The notes under the pieces were generated by a model. It was given only the letters and a program-made list of their open reading frames with translations. It made no database searches and was not told where the DNA came from. Positions 1 through 12,241 of a DNA stretch of 64,000 nt are shown here, in pieces. Numbering within the stretch: position 1 is the stretch's first letter; every line of letters starts with the position of its first letter. Source of the DNA: Leuctra nigra. Taxonomy: Eukaryota > Arthropoda > Insecta > Plecoptera > Leuctridae. The position numbers were made by a program, and so were the translations under genes. Location: the NCBI GenBank assembly GCA_934045905.1, contig OW203771.1:23196069-23260068 (forward strand), written 5' to 3'.

Positions 1-141
1 TAAGAAGAAAAACAATGTATGCGCCGTAAAAAAAAATATATATATATTCATTACGTTGATACCGTGACCTGATGCCCACGGCCTTTTCTTCATTTGTTAT
101 GCTATTACATGTTATCTACGGCTTCATTATATTATACGTTC

Positions 142-352
142 CTCAGATGTAGGGCGGAAGTAAATTTGTTTGATTTGCGGTGCACAATTTTGGATTGTAA
201 TCAAGCTCTATCAAGTACCGTTTCACTGATGTTAACAAATAACGTTATATTGAAGTATTCTCTTACATTAACTCATGTCACCATTACAAATGATTGGTTG
301 ATGTCAGAAATACTGTTCATATTGAAATGGACTTCAGCCGTTCTACCACTAA
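142..352. mobile_element. MITE family A, copy 1 (CTCAGAGGTAG ends)
   Basis: Inverted-repeat element. The left end reads CCTCAGATGTAGGGCGGAAG and the right end GGACTTCAGCCGTTCTACC, an imperfect inverse of it. The interior (TGTAATCAAGCTCTATCAAG, then TATTGAAGTATTCTCTTACA) is shared with the copies at 17228, 25565, 37449, 48603 and 62693. No transposase is present. An 89-codon frame crosses it but is not kept in the other copies. Confidence 0.75.
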
Positions 353-551
353 TTAAAGTATAGATATTCAGTTAACAATGTAAAACTTAAACATTGGTGC
401 TTCAAACTTTATCAACAGCAACATGAATTCGTTGTCAATACATGACTCAATTCGCGGTTACCACCTCCGCTAGTAGCGCTGAGATCGCCTGCGAATGGCG
501 GACCGGGTGCGGATAAGCAGGTGGAGATTTCATGCGCTGTGTGCTATTCTT

Positions 552-716
552 ATACCGGGTGGCGCAAAACATCCCCTTGTTTGAGAGGTCACTACATCAA
601 CACTATTAAAGATAGGGGTTTGAAACTTGAACATATTTTAGAAAACATACTGACATATAATATATGTAAGTTTCAAACATATTTATTGAATAGGAAAAAT
701 GTAAAAAATTACCGAA
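552..716 (+). mobile_element. one terminus of the ACCGGGTGGCGCA element family
   Basis: Starts ATACCGGGTGGCGCAAAA and then GAGAGGTCACTACATC. It runs co-linear with the reverse complement of the right end of the complete element at 36325-36878, including a shared TTAGAAAACATAC stretch and the later AAGTTTCAAA. Similarity fades near 716 and I cannot find a matching opposite terminus nearby, so this is a truncated or rearranged copy. Confidence 0.65.
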
Positions 717-2289
717 GTTGTTTTTGAAAAAACAGAATAATCCATACAAAATTACGTGTTTGAAGGATTTGTTTGCAGTTACTTTGTAGGAAGTAGGTGA
801 TTTTATGTTTACTTATGAATTCCTAAATGAACATGAAATAACTTTTAATACATCTATGTGAATTTATCCTTGGTTTATTGAGTTATGTGTGAGAATGTAT
901 TTAACTTTCGTCCACTGACATTAACGGGAGTTTAAATACCTACATTGTCTAAATCTTCGCTGAAAACACATACACAATTATTTTCTTCCCTCTCAATTTC
1001 TATTCTTGAAACCACAATTATCAATAAGATACTTTATACTAAATAGAGACACCTTTTATGGCAAATTATGACAACAATGGAAACTTCTGTGCAAAACAGA
1101 GCTGATTCTTTATAAGAAGCTACCTACCAAATTGTTTAATCTCTAACGTGTGCTTTTCGAACGCTTGGTATAAACTGTTGATCAAAGGCTCAATTCAAAT
1201 GTATGTAACTTCTTTCTCATAACTCAAATATTTCTACAAATCGCATGCAATAAATTATCACATGTGTCCTATAACGTGTACAAATTTCAGCTCCTTATCA
1301 TTTGTAGTTCTGTCGGAGTGAACTCGCAAACAGCGGGATTTTTTCGGCGAGTTTTGGGGGAGTTTTATTTTATTTACGAATTAATATGGATACCTCGGAC
1401 ATTTAATTATATAAAATCATGAAGTACGTGGGAAATTTTCAGCAATCTATTATAGAGTGGCAGCAATTTAAATGCGTAATGATGTATGGATGGAAACCTA
1501 GACAGGAAATGGGGCAAATTCACATAGATTTTGTACCCGAGTAACAAATTCGCTTTGCAATCATAAGTTCTGTTCTCATTTCGATTTTTGTGTCAATTAA
1601 TTAATTAATCATAAGCTAAAGAAGAGATAATGAAGGTTTTATATTTCACTATAGAACTACAAAAGTTTTAATCAACCGAACCATCAAGATTGTATGAAAT
1701 TTCCACTGGTTTCGCCCAATTTGCCCGCATTAATGGTTCATTTGGAAATGTATGAAATAAATTTATTCCCGCTCTATTTTACATTGTGGCACTGAAAAGT
1801 ATCTATTACTAACGGTACTCTTTGTTCCTAACGCATATCCGTGCTTTGACACTATTTCCATAATTATATTTAAGAACAATCAAATAGATAGCAGTGGCCA
1901 GCGTCAATGACTAATAGCGTGCATAGCAGCCATGTTGGGTTCTTCAATCCGCACCTAGCGGGTTCAGCGTTTCGCCGCCAGATGTCACTGAGCTTTGCTG
2001 GTAATCGCCAATACAGACCACTCTACGAAATAAGAAACGACTGAAAATGATTAATCTAACAAACTTAATTTAAAAACTTCGTCGGTTAGTTGGTTTGAGG
2101 GTTACAGAACCGTGTTGATTAAATGTAGGAAGAAAATAATACGTTTGATCGTTTGCAAATTGCATCTTGAGGCCAATGTTAAAAATCTATCGGCTTTGTT
2201 TGGTTTTCATGGCCCTCTAAAATACAGATTAAATGAAATTTTTTAAAAATTACACTTTGACGTTTCTTGGAGTAAAGAAGTTTTCTATG
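717..2289. other. no recognisable gene or repeat
   Basis: AT-rich DNA with no long open frame, no RNA gene and no clear terminal repeats. A short G+C-richer patch near 1300-1360 and another near 1890-2000 have no recognisable identity. Confidence 0.5.
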
Positions 2290-2660
2290 TAATGTCTCTT
2301 TTGAACGGTTATTATGTGTTATAGTAGATTTTTTACACACTCAAAGGGATAAGGATTACGTTTTAGGTAAGTTATGGTTATTTCTTTACTTTGCGAAGGC
2401 AAAAGACGTATTTTTAGACACGATTGGCAATGAAAGGCCACCATTTTAAATACAAAATAGTGCCGTTTTCAATATAATGTAAAGATTTGGACAGTTATTC
2501 TGTGTTAAAATACATTTCTTATACACACAAAGGGATAAGGATTGCCATTTAGGTAAGTTTCAGTTATTTATTTATGCACAAAGAGCAGAAGATGTATTTT
2601 GGACATGATTTGGGCAATGTAACGTCGACCATTTTAATTTTAAATACAACATAGAGAGTG
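2290..2660 (+). repeat. two diverged direct copies, about 186 bp apart
   Basis: The phrase AAAGGGATAAGGATT followed by TTTAGGTAAGTT occurs at about 2343 and again at about 2529. Each is followed about 100 bp later by a shared ACCATTTTAA segment. The copies differ by many substitutions, so this is an old tandem duplication of an unidentified repeat. Confidence 0.6.
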
Positions 2661-2805
2661 TGCGCGCGAAATTGAGAGGATGCGCGCGCAGGCGTTCCTG
2701 ACACACAGACAGAACTGCGTAACTATAAGTAAGATGGGTCAAATAATTAAGTAGGGTCATTTTTGTATTTGGTATAGTCATGAATTGGTATCTGCCATCA
2801 TTTTT

Positions 2806-2894
2806 CAAAATTTACCGCTGACCGGTAAATTTACCGGTAAAATTTACCGGTAAATTTACCGATTTTATCAGACCCGGTAAAAGTGCCATCCCTA
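2806..2894. repeat. TTTACCGGTAAA palindrome cluster, possible hAT-type terminus
   Basis: Several overlapping palindromes of the form AAATTTACCGGTAAATTT are followed by CCCGGTAAAAGTGCCATCCC. Read from the minus strand this resembles the TAGGGATGGC-type ends of some hAT transposons. I could not find the opposite end, so the assignment is tentative. It directly abuts the 94-bp tandem array. Confidence 0.4.
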
Positions 2895-4162
2895 CTTGTA
2901 TTGTATTCACCATTCATAGCCTGAGGAAGACTGATACAAGTACAAGTCTTCAGTCTATATGTAGTTCAGTCTAGTTAGTTGTATCAGTCTTGTATTGTAT
3001 TCACTATTCATAGCCTGAGGAAGACTGATACAAGTACAAGTCTTCAGTCTATATGTAGTTCAGTCTAGTTAGTTGTATCAGTCTTGTATTGTATTCACTA
3101 TTCATAGCCTGAGGAAGACTGATACAAGTACAAGTCTTCAGTCTATATGTAGTTCAGTCTGGTTAGTTGTATCAGTCTTGTATTGTATTCACTATTCATA
3201 GCCTGAGGAAGACTGATACAAGTACAAGTCTTCAGTCTATATGTAGTTCAGTCTAGTTAGTTGTATCAGTCTTGTATTGTATTCACTATTCATAGCCTGA
3301 GGAAGACTGATACAAGTACAAGTCTTCAGTCTATACGTAGTGCAGTCTAGTTAGTTGTATCAGTCTTGTATTGTATTCACTATTCATAGCCTGAGGAAGA
3401 CTGATACAAGTACAAGTCTTCAGTCTATATGTAGTTCAGTCTAGTTAGTTGTATCAGTCTTGTATTGTATTCACTATTCATAGCCTGAGGAAGACTGATA
3501 CAAGTATAAGTCTTCAGTCTATATGTAGTTCAGTCTAGTTAGTTGTATCAGTCTTGTATTGTATTCACTATTCATAGCCTGAGGAAGACTGATACAAGTA
3601 CAAGTCTTCAGTCTATATGTAGTTCAGTCTAGTTAGTTGTATCAGTCTTGTATTGTATTCACTATTCATAGCCTGAGGAAGACTGATACAAGTACAAGTC
3701 TTCAGTCTATATGTAGTTCAGTCTAGTTAGTTGTATCAGTCTTGTATTGTATTCACTATTCATAGCCTGAGGAAGACTGATACAAGTACAAGTCTTCAGT
3801 CTATATGTAGTTCAGTCTAGTTAGTTGTATCAGTCTTGTATTGTATTCACTATTCATAGCCTGAGGAAGACTGATACAAGTACAAGTCTTCAGTCTATAC
3901 GTAGTTCAGTCTAGTTAGTTGTATCAGTCTTGTATTGTATTCACTATTCATAGCCTGAGGAAGACTGATACAAGTACAAGTCTTCAGTCTATATGTAGGT
4001 CAGTCTAGTTAGTTGTATCAGTCTTGTATTGTATTCACTATTCATAGCCTGAGGAAGACTGATACAAGTACAAGTCTTCAGTCTATATGTAGTTCAGTCT
4101 AGTTAGTTGTATCAGTCTTGTATTGTATTCACTATTCATAGCCTGAGGAAGACTGATACATG
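2895..4162. repeat. 94-bp tandem array, about 13.5 copies
   Basis: The unit begins CTTGTATTGTATTCACTATT and repeats every 94 bp (for example at 2895, 2989 and 3083), ending abruptly at GACTGATACATGTCGG. Copies are almost identical, with single-base variants such as CATACGTAG for CATATGTAG. Each unit holds nested inverted repeats: GAAGACT with AGTCTTC, and GACTGATACAA with TTGTATCAGTC. The high identity points to recent expansion or homogenisation. No conserved reading frame is present. Confidence 0.95.
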
Positions 4163-5364
4163 TCGGTCTAAACGTTGCTGTTAGTCAACTCATCAGAATA
4201 TTACCGCATTATTTTATAATTTATTACTAAATGTATTTAGCCTATAAAAAATGTACCCTACCTAGTGTGGAATTATGTGTTTATAAATGTAAATAAATAT
4301 GTGATAATAAAAAAATTAAAAAAAATTATAAAATTAACCATCTTCTAAAATCGACTTAAGTTTTCTGACTTTTCACCCATAAAACCCATATTTTTTTAGA
4401 ATGTATATCATGACATTAAGTTATTTCTGAGTATGATCCATAAGTGGCAGATACCATATAAAAATATAATTCCATCAAAAATTGATATTAAGTGGATGTG
4501 AGCCATTGTTTAGTTTTGGGGTGTACAGAATCCCACACGACCACTGGCGTTTAATTTTTGAACGCGACCACTGGGGGGTTAAAATTTAAACCCATCTTTC
4601 ATGTGATTTTTGAAATTTAAACTAGAACCGTTCGACTGATCAACTTAAAACTTTGCATGGTCATTGGGACCAACATTATCTGTTTTTTGATATTGTGCGT
4701 GCACTAATGCACTAATCTCCTATTCTAACACCTGTATTGTAAACATTCTATTATCTCGTATTTAAACTTCAGCCCGCCGTTATTCGTTAACATTGTGCTG
4801 CTGTCGATGTGGGTGAGTGAAGCGCGAACTATTACGACACTTGACTTCCAGTAACTGAACAGTGGCGCGCTCTTTGAGGACGACGCTCAACTGCTTAATT
4901 GCATTTGAGACGGTTTATTAGCTACAGATTAGATCAAATGTTCGAAACTTGTAATTTAGCAAGCGAAGCGAGCGTCTCCTTTTCGCTATTTTGGCACTAG
5001 GTTACTTATTTTATTTTTATTTTTTTTGTCTGTTACTCTAATATACAGGTTGCACAGTTTTCTCCGATCAAAATATTTTTTTAACTAGACGGTATGGTGT
5101 TATACTGACTGAAACTTTTATAAAAAAAAACGCCTGTTTGGTTGGAACTCTAAAATTGTCCGATCAAGCTGAAATTTTGCAAGGTTAATTAATAAAACCA
5201 ATATAATATCATAAAAACATATTCTCATTGTTTGAAAATTTAAATTGTTCTGATCACATTAAAAAGAGTGTAGGTATAGATGATCAGGAGTTCTGTTAAA
5301 GACTTTTCGTTTGTCACCACTTTTCAGCACCTTCTCCACCAAAGTGGTACTGGTAAGTGAAGTG
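4163..5364. other. no gene; holds a dispersed repeat fragment near 4590-4685
   Basis: The segment containing TGATTTTTGAAATTTAAACT and then TTTGCATGGTCATTGGGACC is matched at about 9415-9475, so it belongs to a dispersed family I cannot name. AGCAAGCGAAGCGAGCG occurs near 4960. Nothing else is recognisable. Confidence 0.45.
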
Positions 5365-5373
5365 GTTCATAAC

Positions 5374-5971
5374 CAGTGTTGAATCCAGGCATACCCCGGG
5401 GGGGGGGGGGGGGGGCACTGCCCCCGCGAGGTATGCATGTGCCCCCCCCCGGCACAAATACCTATTCAAAATACTTTCAAAATAATATGTGAAAAAAACA
5501 CGTAAAAATAGACGTATCATGTCTAAAACCTTCCAAAACGGTTAAAATTGAGTTAAAATTCAAAAAAAATTCCGGGGCGCATAGCCCCGGACATGTATAT
5601 TCTGATAAGTTCAATAAATTTACCTATTCTTAAATCTCTTAGAACATTTTTTGGATATTTTGCAATTTATAATTCCCCAAAATAGCTATACATTTGATTC
5701 AAAATTGTACCTAAACGAATGACCTTGATCAAAAATTTTCTTGGGGGCTGTGCCCCCCAAACCCCCTGTTTTCCACTGTGACTTTTCAAAATATATTACG
5801 TATAATAATTTCTTTGTGCTTTGTACAACTACAAGCATATTCATAAATTAACTCAACCCCCCTCCCCCCCCCCCCCCCCCGAAACACCAACATCCAAAAG
5901 GTACCCCAAAAATATGCCACCCCAAACTATTCAAGTGCCCCTCCCGAGAAAAATGTCTGGATTCAACACTG
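5374..5971. mobile_element. non-autonomous hAT-like element with 8-bp target duplication
   Basis: Perfect 15-bp terminal inverted repeats (CAGTGTTGAATCCAG and its inverse) are flanked on both sides by TTCATAAC, at 5366-5373 and 5972-5979. An 8-bp target duplication and CAGTG-type ends are the hallmarks of hAT transposons. The 598-bp interior has no transposase frame. It carries long G and C runs (about 5398-5415 and 5862-5880) and CCCCGG/CCGGGG-type subterminal sequence. The 68-codon frame at the left end is a product of the G/C tract. Confidence 0.88.
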
Positions 5972-5979
5972 TTCATAAC

Positions 5980-8089
5980 TAATGTAATATTGTGAACTTC
6001 TTTTGGATGATAGTTACTTTGACAGGACAGTGATAGTGATAGTGATGATAGTGAACAGACCCAATATCAAAGTGACAATGAAAACGTATTGCACGTATTT
6101 GAGTGATCCTATAATTTTAATTTCAGTGTCATTAATTTATAAACTTCTAATTTTCATCACCTAAATACTAATATTGTGAATACAACAAAATGTGATAAAA
6201 GGTTTCATGTGGGTTAGCTTGAAACTTGAAAGTTTGCCGTGAATACTCACTATTATTTTATTTTTGTTTGATTGTGTCGTGAATGATTGGAATAAAGTTG
6301 CATCAAAGAAAGAAACCCCCCGTAGTTTCTCTCCGTTCATTTGTCATTTTATTGACGCTATTAGTACACGATGCACTGAAGTAAGCTTCTAGAATTTAAA
6401 TGCTGTGAAATTATTCCATTGTTTTTAATATAAAAAGGAACCTAAAGACGTACTTATTTCCGACAAAATGTCAACTAATATCCAAGTAAATGGGGGTTGA
6501 TGTAGGAATGTGATAAAAAGTGAAACATTCATTTTTTACGTTCCTAAACCAAAAGAAAGAAATTTTCTTTGAAAGAAAATGATCCATTGCCGGAACGAGT
6601 TGGCAAACATTTTTTTATGGCATACTCAAAAAAAGAACTATAGAAGAGACATTATTTCCACGTAACAAAGAAGAAAAAATCTTTAGGCGAACAAAATAAT
6701 ATTTTTATGTCGTCGGTCTAAAACTATGATTTATGAGAGAAACAATAATATCTTTTGCACTTGGCTATGTAGATATTGTTTTATGACTTTTCATATGGGC
6801 CATACAGTTTTTAATATCTACATCTATATGCGCTAGGGCCATAACGTTCTGAGGCGACATAGGGTGTTTATAGCTCTGTTCAAATCAGTAACTGCTCTGC
6901 TGGTTATCACTGACGAAAGTGTCACAGGAAAATCATTATGCACAACTTTCTGTCTCCATCGAACAAGTCAAATTTCCGTATTTTTCGTATTCTATTGTCG
7001 AAGCCAAACTTAAATTTATATTGTTCTACTGTAACTACCTATAGGCTAATGATCAACTTAAAAACACTTAGGAATGTGAGTTATAGGAATCAAACCTAGA
7101 TCGAAAGCTCGTTAAAAATGTACATCTAAATCATGAAGTGTAATTTTTAAGTCATTATGAGTTTTTTTTGTAAAAACATATAAATACAAAAATATTATGG
7201 TACCTACGTACATTTATTTCCCTCCCTTAAATTGTAATTTTTGTTCGAATTGGCTATGATGTCATTGTTAGTAAATAAAGTATGATATTGCTAAATTACA
7301 TAAAACATTCTATATGTAAATTCATAATACCTACCTAAATTAAACGAATTTTTGTTGTCATACCTTCGTTAAAATGGTTATTTCAACAAACAATTATTTA
7401 ATTAATATCTATCTAATTATCACTGCACAATGTATTATGCAATTACGAGTTTTATTGCCTACAATTGTAACATAATACTGTTTTTGGAAGGATAACGACG
7501 TTCATTTGCTGCTAATTAATACATTATTAGAAATGAAATTGTCATTGAAACAAATTTACTGTTTTTGTTATTTATCAGCACGGGTCTACAGAAAATCTAC
7601 ATCATCCATTGGTAAATAACATTTTCAATATCACAAAACTTTCTTTCATGCATGGGAATAAACAAAACCATATAATCTTATACGATGTTTTTAGGACCTG
7701 ATTTTAATTTAATAATCCGTCGACAATGAAAATTTATGCGACTCTAACATTTATTGGTACTTATTACAACTAGACCTCGTATAAACAGAACCGTTACTTC
7801 CCTTTGTGACGAAAATATCTTTATGTAAGGAAGTATAGCAAATATTTTGCTATTTCAATATTTTGACGACTTGGTAAAAGTGAAACCAGCATGATGCATA
7901 TGGATGCAGCTTCAACATTTTATGATCTACTTGAAACTGCATAGTTCATACAAACGAGTGAGTTAAATTTAAAATTTAAATCCTATGTTTAGAGAAGCGT
8001 GGTTGATTTCTGAATCAGTATGGAAGTATACCAGGCAATGAGACGGGGATCTTCATTATTCTCGGAGAACCCATACTGGTATGAGGTGT
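5980..8089. other. no recognisable gene or repeat
   Basis: Strongly AT-rich with no open frame above 60 codons and no visible terminal repeats. A short GATAGTGA microsatellite-like patch lies near 6010-6050. Confidence 0.5.
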
Positions 8090-8205
8090 GTACGAACGAT
8101 CGGCTAGCTAAGTTGGTAAAGCTCTCTCTCTCGGAAAGTGAGAGATCCCGGGTTCGAGCCCCGGTTTGACCGACATGATATTTCCCACATCACACATCCT
8201 TGAAT
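8090..8205 (+). mobile_element. tRNA-derived SINE, family 1 (tRNA part 8098-8172)
   Basis: CGGCTAGCTAAGTTGGTAAA resembles a tRNA D-arm/A box and GGGTTCGAGCCCC a T-arm/B box. The acceptor ends pair approximately. It is followed by ATGATATTTCCCACATCACA, which matches the 3' body of the SINE copies at 16490, 29263 and 34634. The anticodon region is degenerate (CTCTCTCTCGGAAAGTGAG), so a functional tRNA is unlikely. Confidence 0.75.
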
Positions 8206-8335
8206 ATGTAGTATACTATAAGTGATCATGTATTAGGTATAAACTAAACCATGTTTTATCAATTCAAAAAGAAGTTGTGAAATTAAAGTTTAAACTATAA
8301 GTTGACACATGTCTAGGTACTTGGCCAAAGTTAAA

Positions 8336-8515
8336 GCGTAATTCGAAAGAAACGGATGATTAAGGTGTGATGGCATCATCCGATGGAGTCGATTCTAGCT
8401 CGTCATCTACCTCAAGTAGGTGAGCTCTGATTTCATTGATAATAACAAGGATTGAATGTTCCAGTAACCTGACCAGCAGCAGCTAATCTGTTTCACTCAA
8501 AGACAATTTTACTTT
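8336..8515. mobile_element. diverged copy of MITE family B
   Basis: Shares GATGGCATCATCC and AGGTGAGCTCTGATTTCATT, then TGATAATAACAAGGATTGA, in the same order as the intact element at 10022-10232. The outer terminal repeats are eroded, so its limits are approximate. Confidence 0.65.
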
Positions 8516-9615
8516 TGCCAATTCTTTAATGTTTTCAATGTTTCAATGTGTGACTGTACGAACCATAGATAATTGATACATTTATATTTAGTTTTTAATA
8601 AAACTGAGGATGAGTCCAAAAAATCTTCGATATAAGATCAAATAAAATTTGAAATATTGCCTTTGACATCCACACATCTGAGAACTAGCATATTATTTAC
8701 AGTGAAAACGTCACATTTAATTATCTGGTTTTATTTACTCTGAAAAATTTAATTAAATCCACTTAAGTTGATTTAAAATTCAAGTGCGTTTTTTTAAAGA
8801 AATTTCGAAGAATTACTAAAACGAAGGTTAAAAATATACTTATTACTAGAATTTTAATACCCGACTATAATACAGAAGAAGAAAAAACCCTCACAAAATC
8901 TCCAATAAATTTCGAAAAGTAAGCAATAACTAAACAACGCCACCACCGATAACCGTAATAAAAAAAAATATTATGCTAAAATCCAAGAAATGTTCGACAA
9001 AAGCGAGAGTTTACGGTTAAAAATAAGTCTTCCTGCACACATGTCATCTGAAGAAACGTTAAATTCAGCAATAACACTTAACTCGGAATCACGGCGTGAC
9101 GAAATATCCGTGCGACGAATCTCTTGCCGCCCGCTTTTACGACCTCCGAACACCGCAAAAAACGTGACATGTCACACCAAATGTGTGAGAAAAATATGGA
9201 ATTTACTTGACTATAGAAGAAAAAGTCAGCCAGTACTGGCTAACTTTGAACTGGATTAGATTCCCTTTCCCTTTCTCTTTTCCCTTTTTCTCTTTTTAGT
9301 TTTTGTTTATTTGCCTGCATTGCCCAGATCAACCCGCTCAACCATCGATCTGAAATTTTGCACATACTAATATAATTTAAGTGGTCACTGTGATCGTTTT
9401 GAACAGGATCCTGTGATTTTTGAAATATAAACTGAAACCGTTAAAAATTTGCATGGTCACTGAGACCAACATTTTAGGTATTTTTGCCAATTTTCAGGCT
9501 AATCTGTCGTGATCTTTAAAAGTCATTGTAATTTTAATGACATTTTATGCTATTCTTGAAATATTTGTAAATGTATTATTATTATATGTTATGCGATCTG
9601 TGAAAATGGACCTGG
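8516..9615. other. no gene; dispersed-repeat fragment near 9330-9475
   Basis: The part around ATCGATCTGAAATTTTGCAC and TTTGCATGGTCACTGAGACC matches the fragment near 4590-4685. The overlapping open frames on both strands at 8971-9259 have no recognisable product and mirror each other, which argues for chance. Confidence 0.4.
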
Positions 9616-9740
9616 GACCCTATTCTAGAACTTTTACATTCCCAATTCCACTTGAATTCAATTCCATACATTGTTAATCCTTATGGCCGTGACTGAATTC
9701 CATCAGAATGGAATTGGAAAATCGTTCTAGAATATACCTC
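9616..9740. mobile_element. MITE family C, copy 1 (TATTCTAGAAC ends)
   Basis: Left end TATTCTAGAACTTTTACATT and right end GTTCTAGAATA form an inverted repeat. The centre reads TTAATCCTTATGGCCGTGAC. The same architecture occurs at 28285, 36041 and 51415. It is short and nearly palindromic, with no coding capacity. Confidence 0.75.
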
Positions 9741-10021
9741 CTGTGGGTATGCCTGTGGCTGAAGGATAGTGATTTCCAGCTTTTCAGCTGTCGTTCTCTC
9801 TTCTAACAGTATTTTCAAAACATACACCACATAAACAGAAGAGAGTATAGCATCATTATAGTCTTATTGATCAATCTTGTAATTGGGGGTATAACTTTTA
9901 TACTAGACCTGTCTTTTTTTACTGAAATGTAGCCATGTGTCCCAAATTCTCTCCGTTGTCAAAAATTTAATAGAATGTATTGCAGTACAAGCCAATTACA
10001 GACCCGTTATAAACATAGGTA

Positions 10022-10232
10022 CACTCAAACCAATAAAAATCGGTACTCAAAAAGAAATGGATTGGCTGATTAAGGTTTGATGGCATCATCCCATGAAAGC
10101 TGTGGTAACGCATTATTTACCTCTAGTAGGTGAGCTCTAATTTCATTGATAATAACAAGGATTGATTGTCAAGGAACCTTACCAGCAGCCAATCCTTTTC
10201 TTTTCGAGTACCAATTTTTATTGGTTTGAGTG
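10022..10232. mobile_element. MITE family B, intact, about 50-bp inverted ends, TA flanks
   Basis: The left terminus CACTCAAACCAATAAAAATC and the right terminus are near-perfect inverses over about 50 bp, differing at only a few positions. TA lies on both sides, as in Tc1/mariner-type insertions. The 211-bp interior holds no frame. A diverged copy is at 8336-8515. Confidence 0.85.
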
Positions 10233-10239
10233 TACATAC

Positions 10240-11640
10240 AATTCTGAAATTATATAATTTAATTTTGTATTTGTCGGCGGAAAAGTATTTGAAAGATACT
10301 GTGCTAGTGACTAGCTTTCTATAACATATTCGTTCAGATTGTGAAATCGTAACTGAAGTTGATGACTCAGGTTCATGTGGAGAAGAAGAAGAAGAATTTC
10401 AAGACGGAATAGTGTTATTTAATTATTTCTTTATATAAGTTATTTATTACTGAATATCGCCATTGTTCTTTTGTACATCCAAAAAATCGTAAACATTTTA
10501 GTCATATCACAATAGACAATAAAAATAAAAATATCCTGCGTGAGTATTGGAATAAAAATTAATTTGAAAAATTTACACAACTAAACCAGGGTATTTTCAA
10601 AATAAAAATATCTATAGTTTTAATTAAGTGTGTATCGATCCTTTGTTCACTGTTTGTTCATCTCTGTACTTTCTTCTCTGTATTTATTACAATTTATAAT
10701 AAAGATCTGATGAAGCTGAAATTCGATATAGTTTTAAGCACACTTCTTTGATTGTTTGATAAATCTTTTGTTCAATCAAGCTGAAATTTTGCATTCATTT
10801 ACCTATACTATATAATTTTTTTGACAAATTAAATTAATTAATAATTTTTTTAATGTCTAAAAATTGCACTATCCATTAAGGTGAATACTATCCATAAAGT
10901 ATTTGACAGCATCCTGATATCATTCAAGTTTTTTTTCTTCCACATAGATAAATAAAATAAAAGATATGAAAATGTCCATACAATCAGCTCGCCCATATCA
11001 ATAAGATTTTGAATTCGTTTATAAATCTGTATTTCTCATTATTTAAATTTTTCTTCAAATCGGCCAAACTTTCGAGTAATGATTGCGTCACATTCTCTTC
11101 CTGATATGCAACTACTACATAATTCATAGCTTTATTTCCAATCACAGACAATGGATATTTAGTATCATACCTACGATGTCCATTGTTACATTCCTATTCT
11201 CTCATTATGGTACTATATTAAACAACTCTGCGTGTACTACATAGTAATTGAATGACTGTCATTTTCATAGATGTATCTTAACTAATCCGTAAGAAGAATG
11301 CTTTTACAAAATCTTCATATGACAACAATAATGCACTTAGGTACTATAATAAATACTTTCACAATTCATTACCTATTTCTATTTGGATTCAGGACTGATT
11401 ACAATTTATGGGGAGGGCAAAATTTTTGCGGAAGTGAAGGAATGTCGAAGGGATAAAAGTTTTTATAGTACACATTGATCGATTGTGTGATGTATGTAAG
11501 GTTATGTGTTTAACTTATCCCATAACTTATTTTGCACATTTAAATTTATCAGATATCACAAATTCAACCACGCAACCCCTGTAAATAGTATTTTCCTAAA
11601 TAGGGAAGTGAAGTGAAGTTTAGATTTTAGAATAATACAT
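10240..11640. other. no recognisable gene
   Basis: AT-rich sequence. The phrase CAATCAAGCTGAAATTTTGCA near 10775 recurs in variant form near 5165 and belongs to a dispersed family. A short GAAGAAGAAGAAGAA run lies at about 10381. Confidence 0.45.
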
Positions 11641-11644
11641 ATTT

Positions 11645-11735
11645 TATGAAAGTTGAGATGTTGTTGAAGACAGATGTGGTATTATTTTTGTTGTGTGATG
11701 AAGATCAAATGTACAAAGTTTGGTAGATTGTAGCT
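11645..11735 (+). repeat. dispersed repeat, partner at 29736-29823
   Basis: GTTGAGATGTTGTTGAAGAC, then CAGATGTGGTATTATTTTTG, then TACAAAGTTTGGT are matched in the same order at 29736-29823 with scattered differences. No terminal repeats or coding potential are visible. It may be the 3' part of a larger unrecognised element. Confidence 0.6.
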
Positions 11736-11749
11736 GTCCATGAAACACA

Positions 11750-11842
11750 ATTTGACGTTACACGCCGAGTCGGGCCGTATAATGTTAGCCAGAGCCGGTT
11801 CTATGCATCCCGTAACACAGGGAACACGGCGTGTGACGTACA
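11750..11842. repeat. small foldback (ACACGCCG / CGGCGTGT)
   Basis: GACGTTACACGCCG and CGGCGTGTGACGTAC are inverse copies with one mismatch, about 65 bp apart, around a G+C-richer core. It looks like a tiny MITE, but no target duplication is seen. Confidence 0.5.
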
Positions 11843-12128
11843 GTTTGTTTTTGCAGAGGCGTGAAATGTCGAAAACTAATAAATTAATTATGGGAAATAT
11901 ATTAATTAAAAAAATATAATAAAATTTCACATTGCTTTTTGAGGCTCTTATGTATATAAACAAAATATAATCTCAGCATTCACCTATTCCCCATTGTTGC
12001 ATAATAATAACTCAATACAACCGAACTATATGAACTAAAACCGAACAAACCCTTCCATACCGTGAACCTTTTTACCTCCTCTAGAATGTTTGCGAGATGT
12101 GATGAAGAAACCTTCATTGTCTATCGTT

Positions 12129-12241
12129 CTGGGGCCTCATTCACAAAACTTTTTGACGGTGTTACCGGGGGCGGCCAATGTTATTTCATATGGGACTACG
12201 AGCTAATCGAAGCTAACCCCGCTTTGTGAATGAGGCCCCAG
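12129..12241. mobile_element. MITE family D with perfect 19-bp inverted ends
   Basis: CTGGGGCCTCATTCACAAA at the left is the exact inverse of the right end. The element is 113 bp and could fold as one hairpin. No other copy is visible in the window and no clear target duplication is seen. Confidence 0.8.

Noticed and set aside
5314..5520. Proline-run frame at the left end of the hAT-like element
   Set aside because: The proline run is the G tract read on the other strand; the frame crosses the element boundary.
10700..10730. Hammerhead ribozyme core (CTGATGA followed by GAAA)
   Set aside because: Only four bases separate CTGATGA from GAAA, so stem II cannot form. It belongs to a dispersed AAGCTGAAATT phrase. 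I also looked in the tandem arrays and found no hammerhead core.
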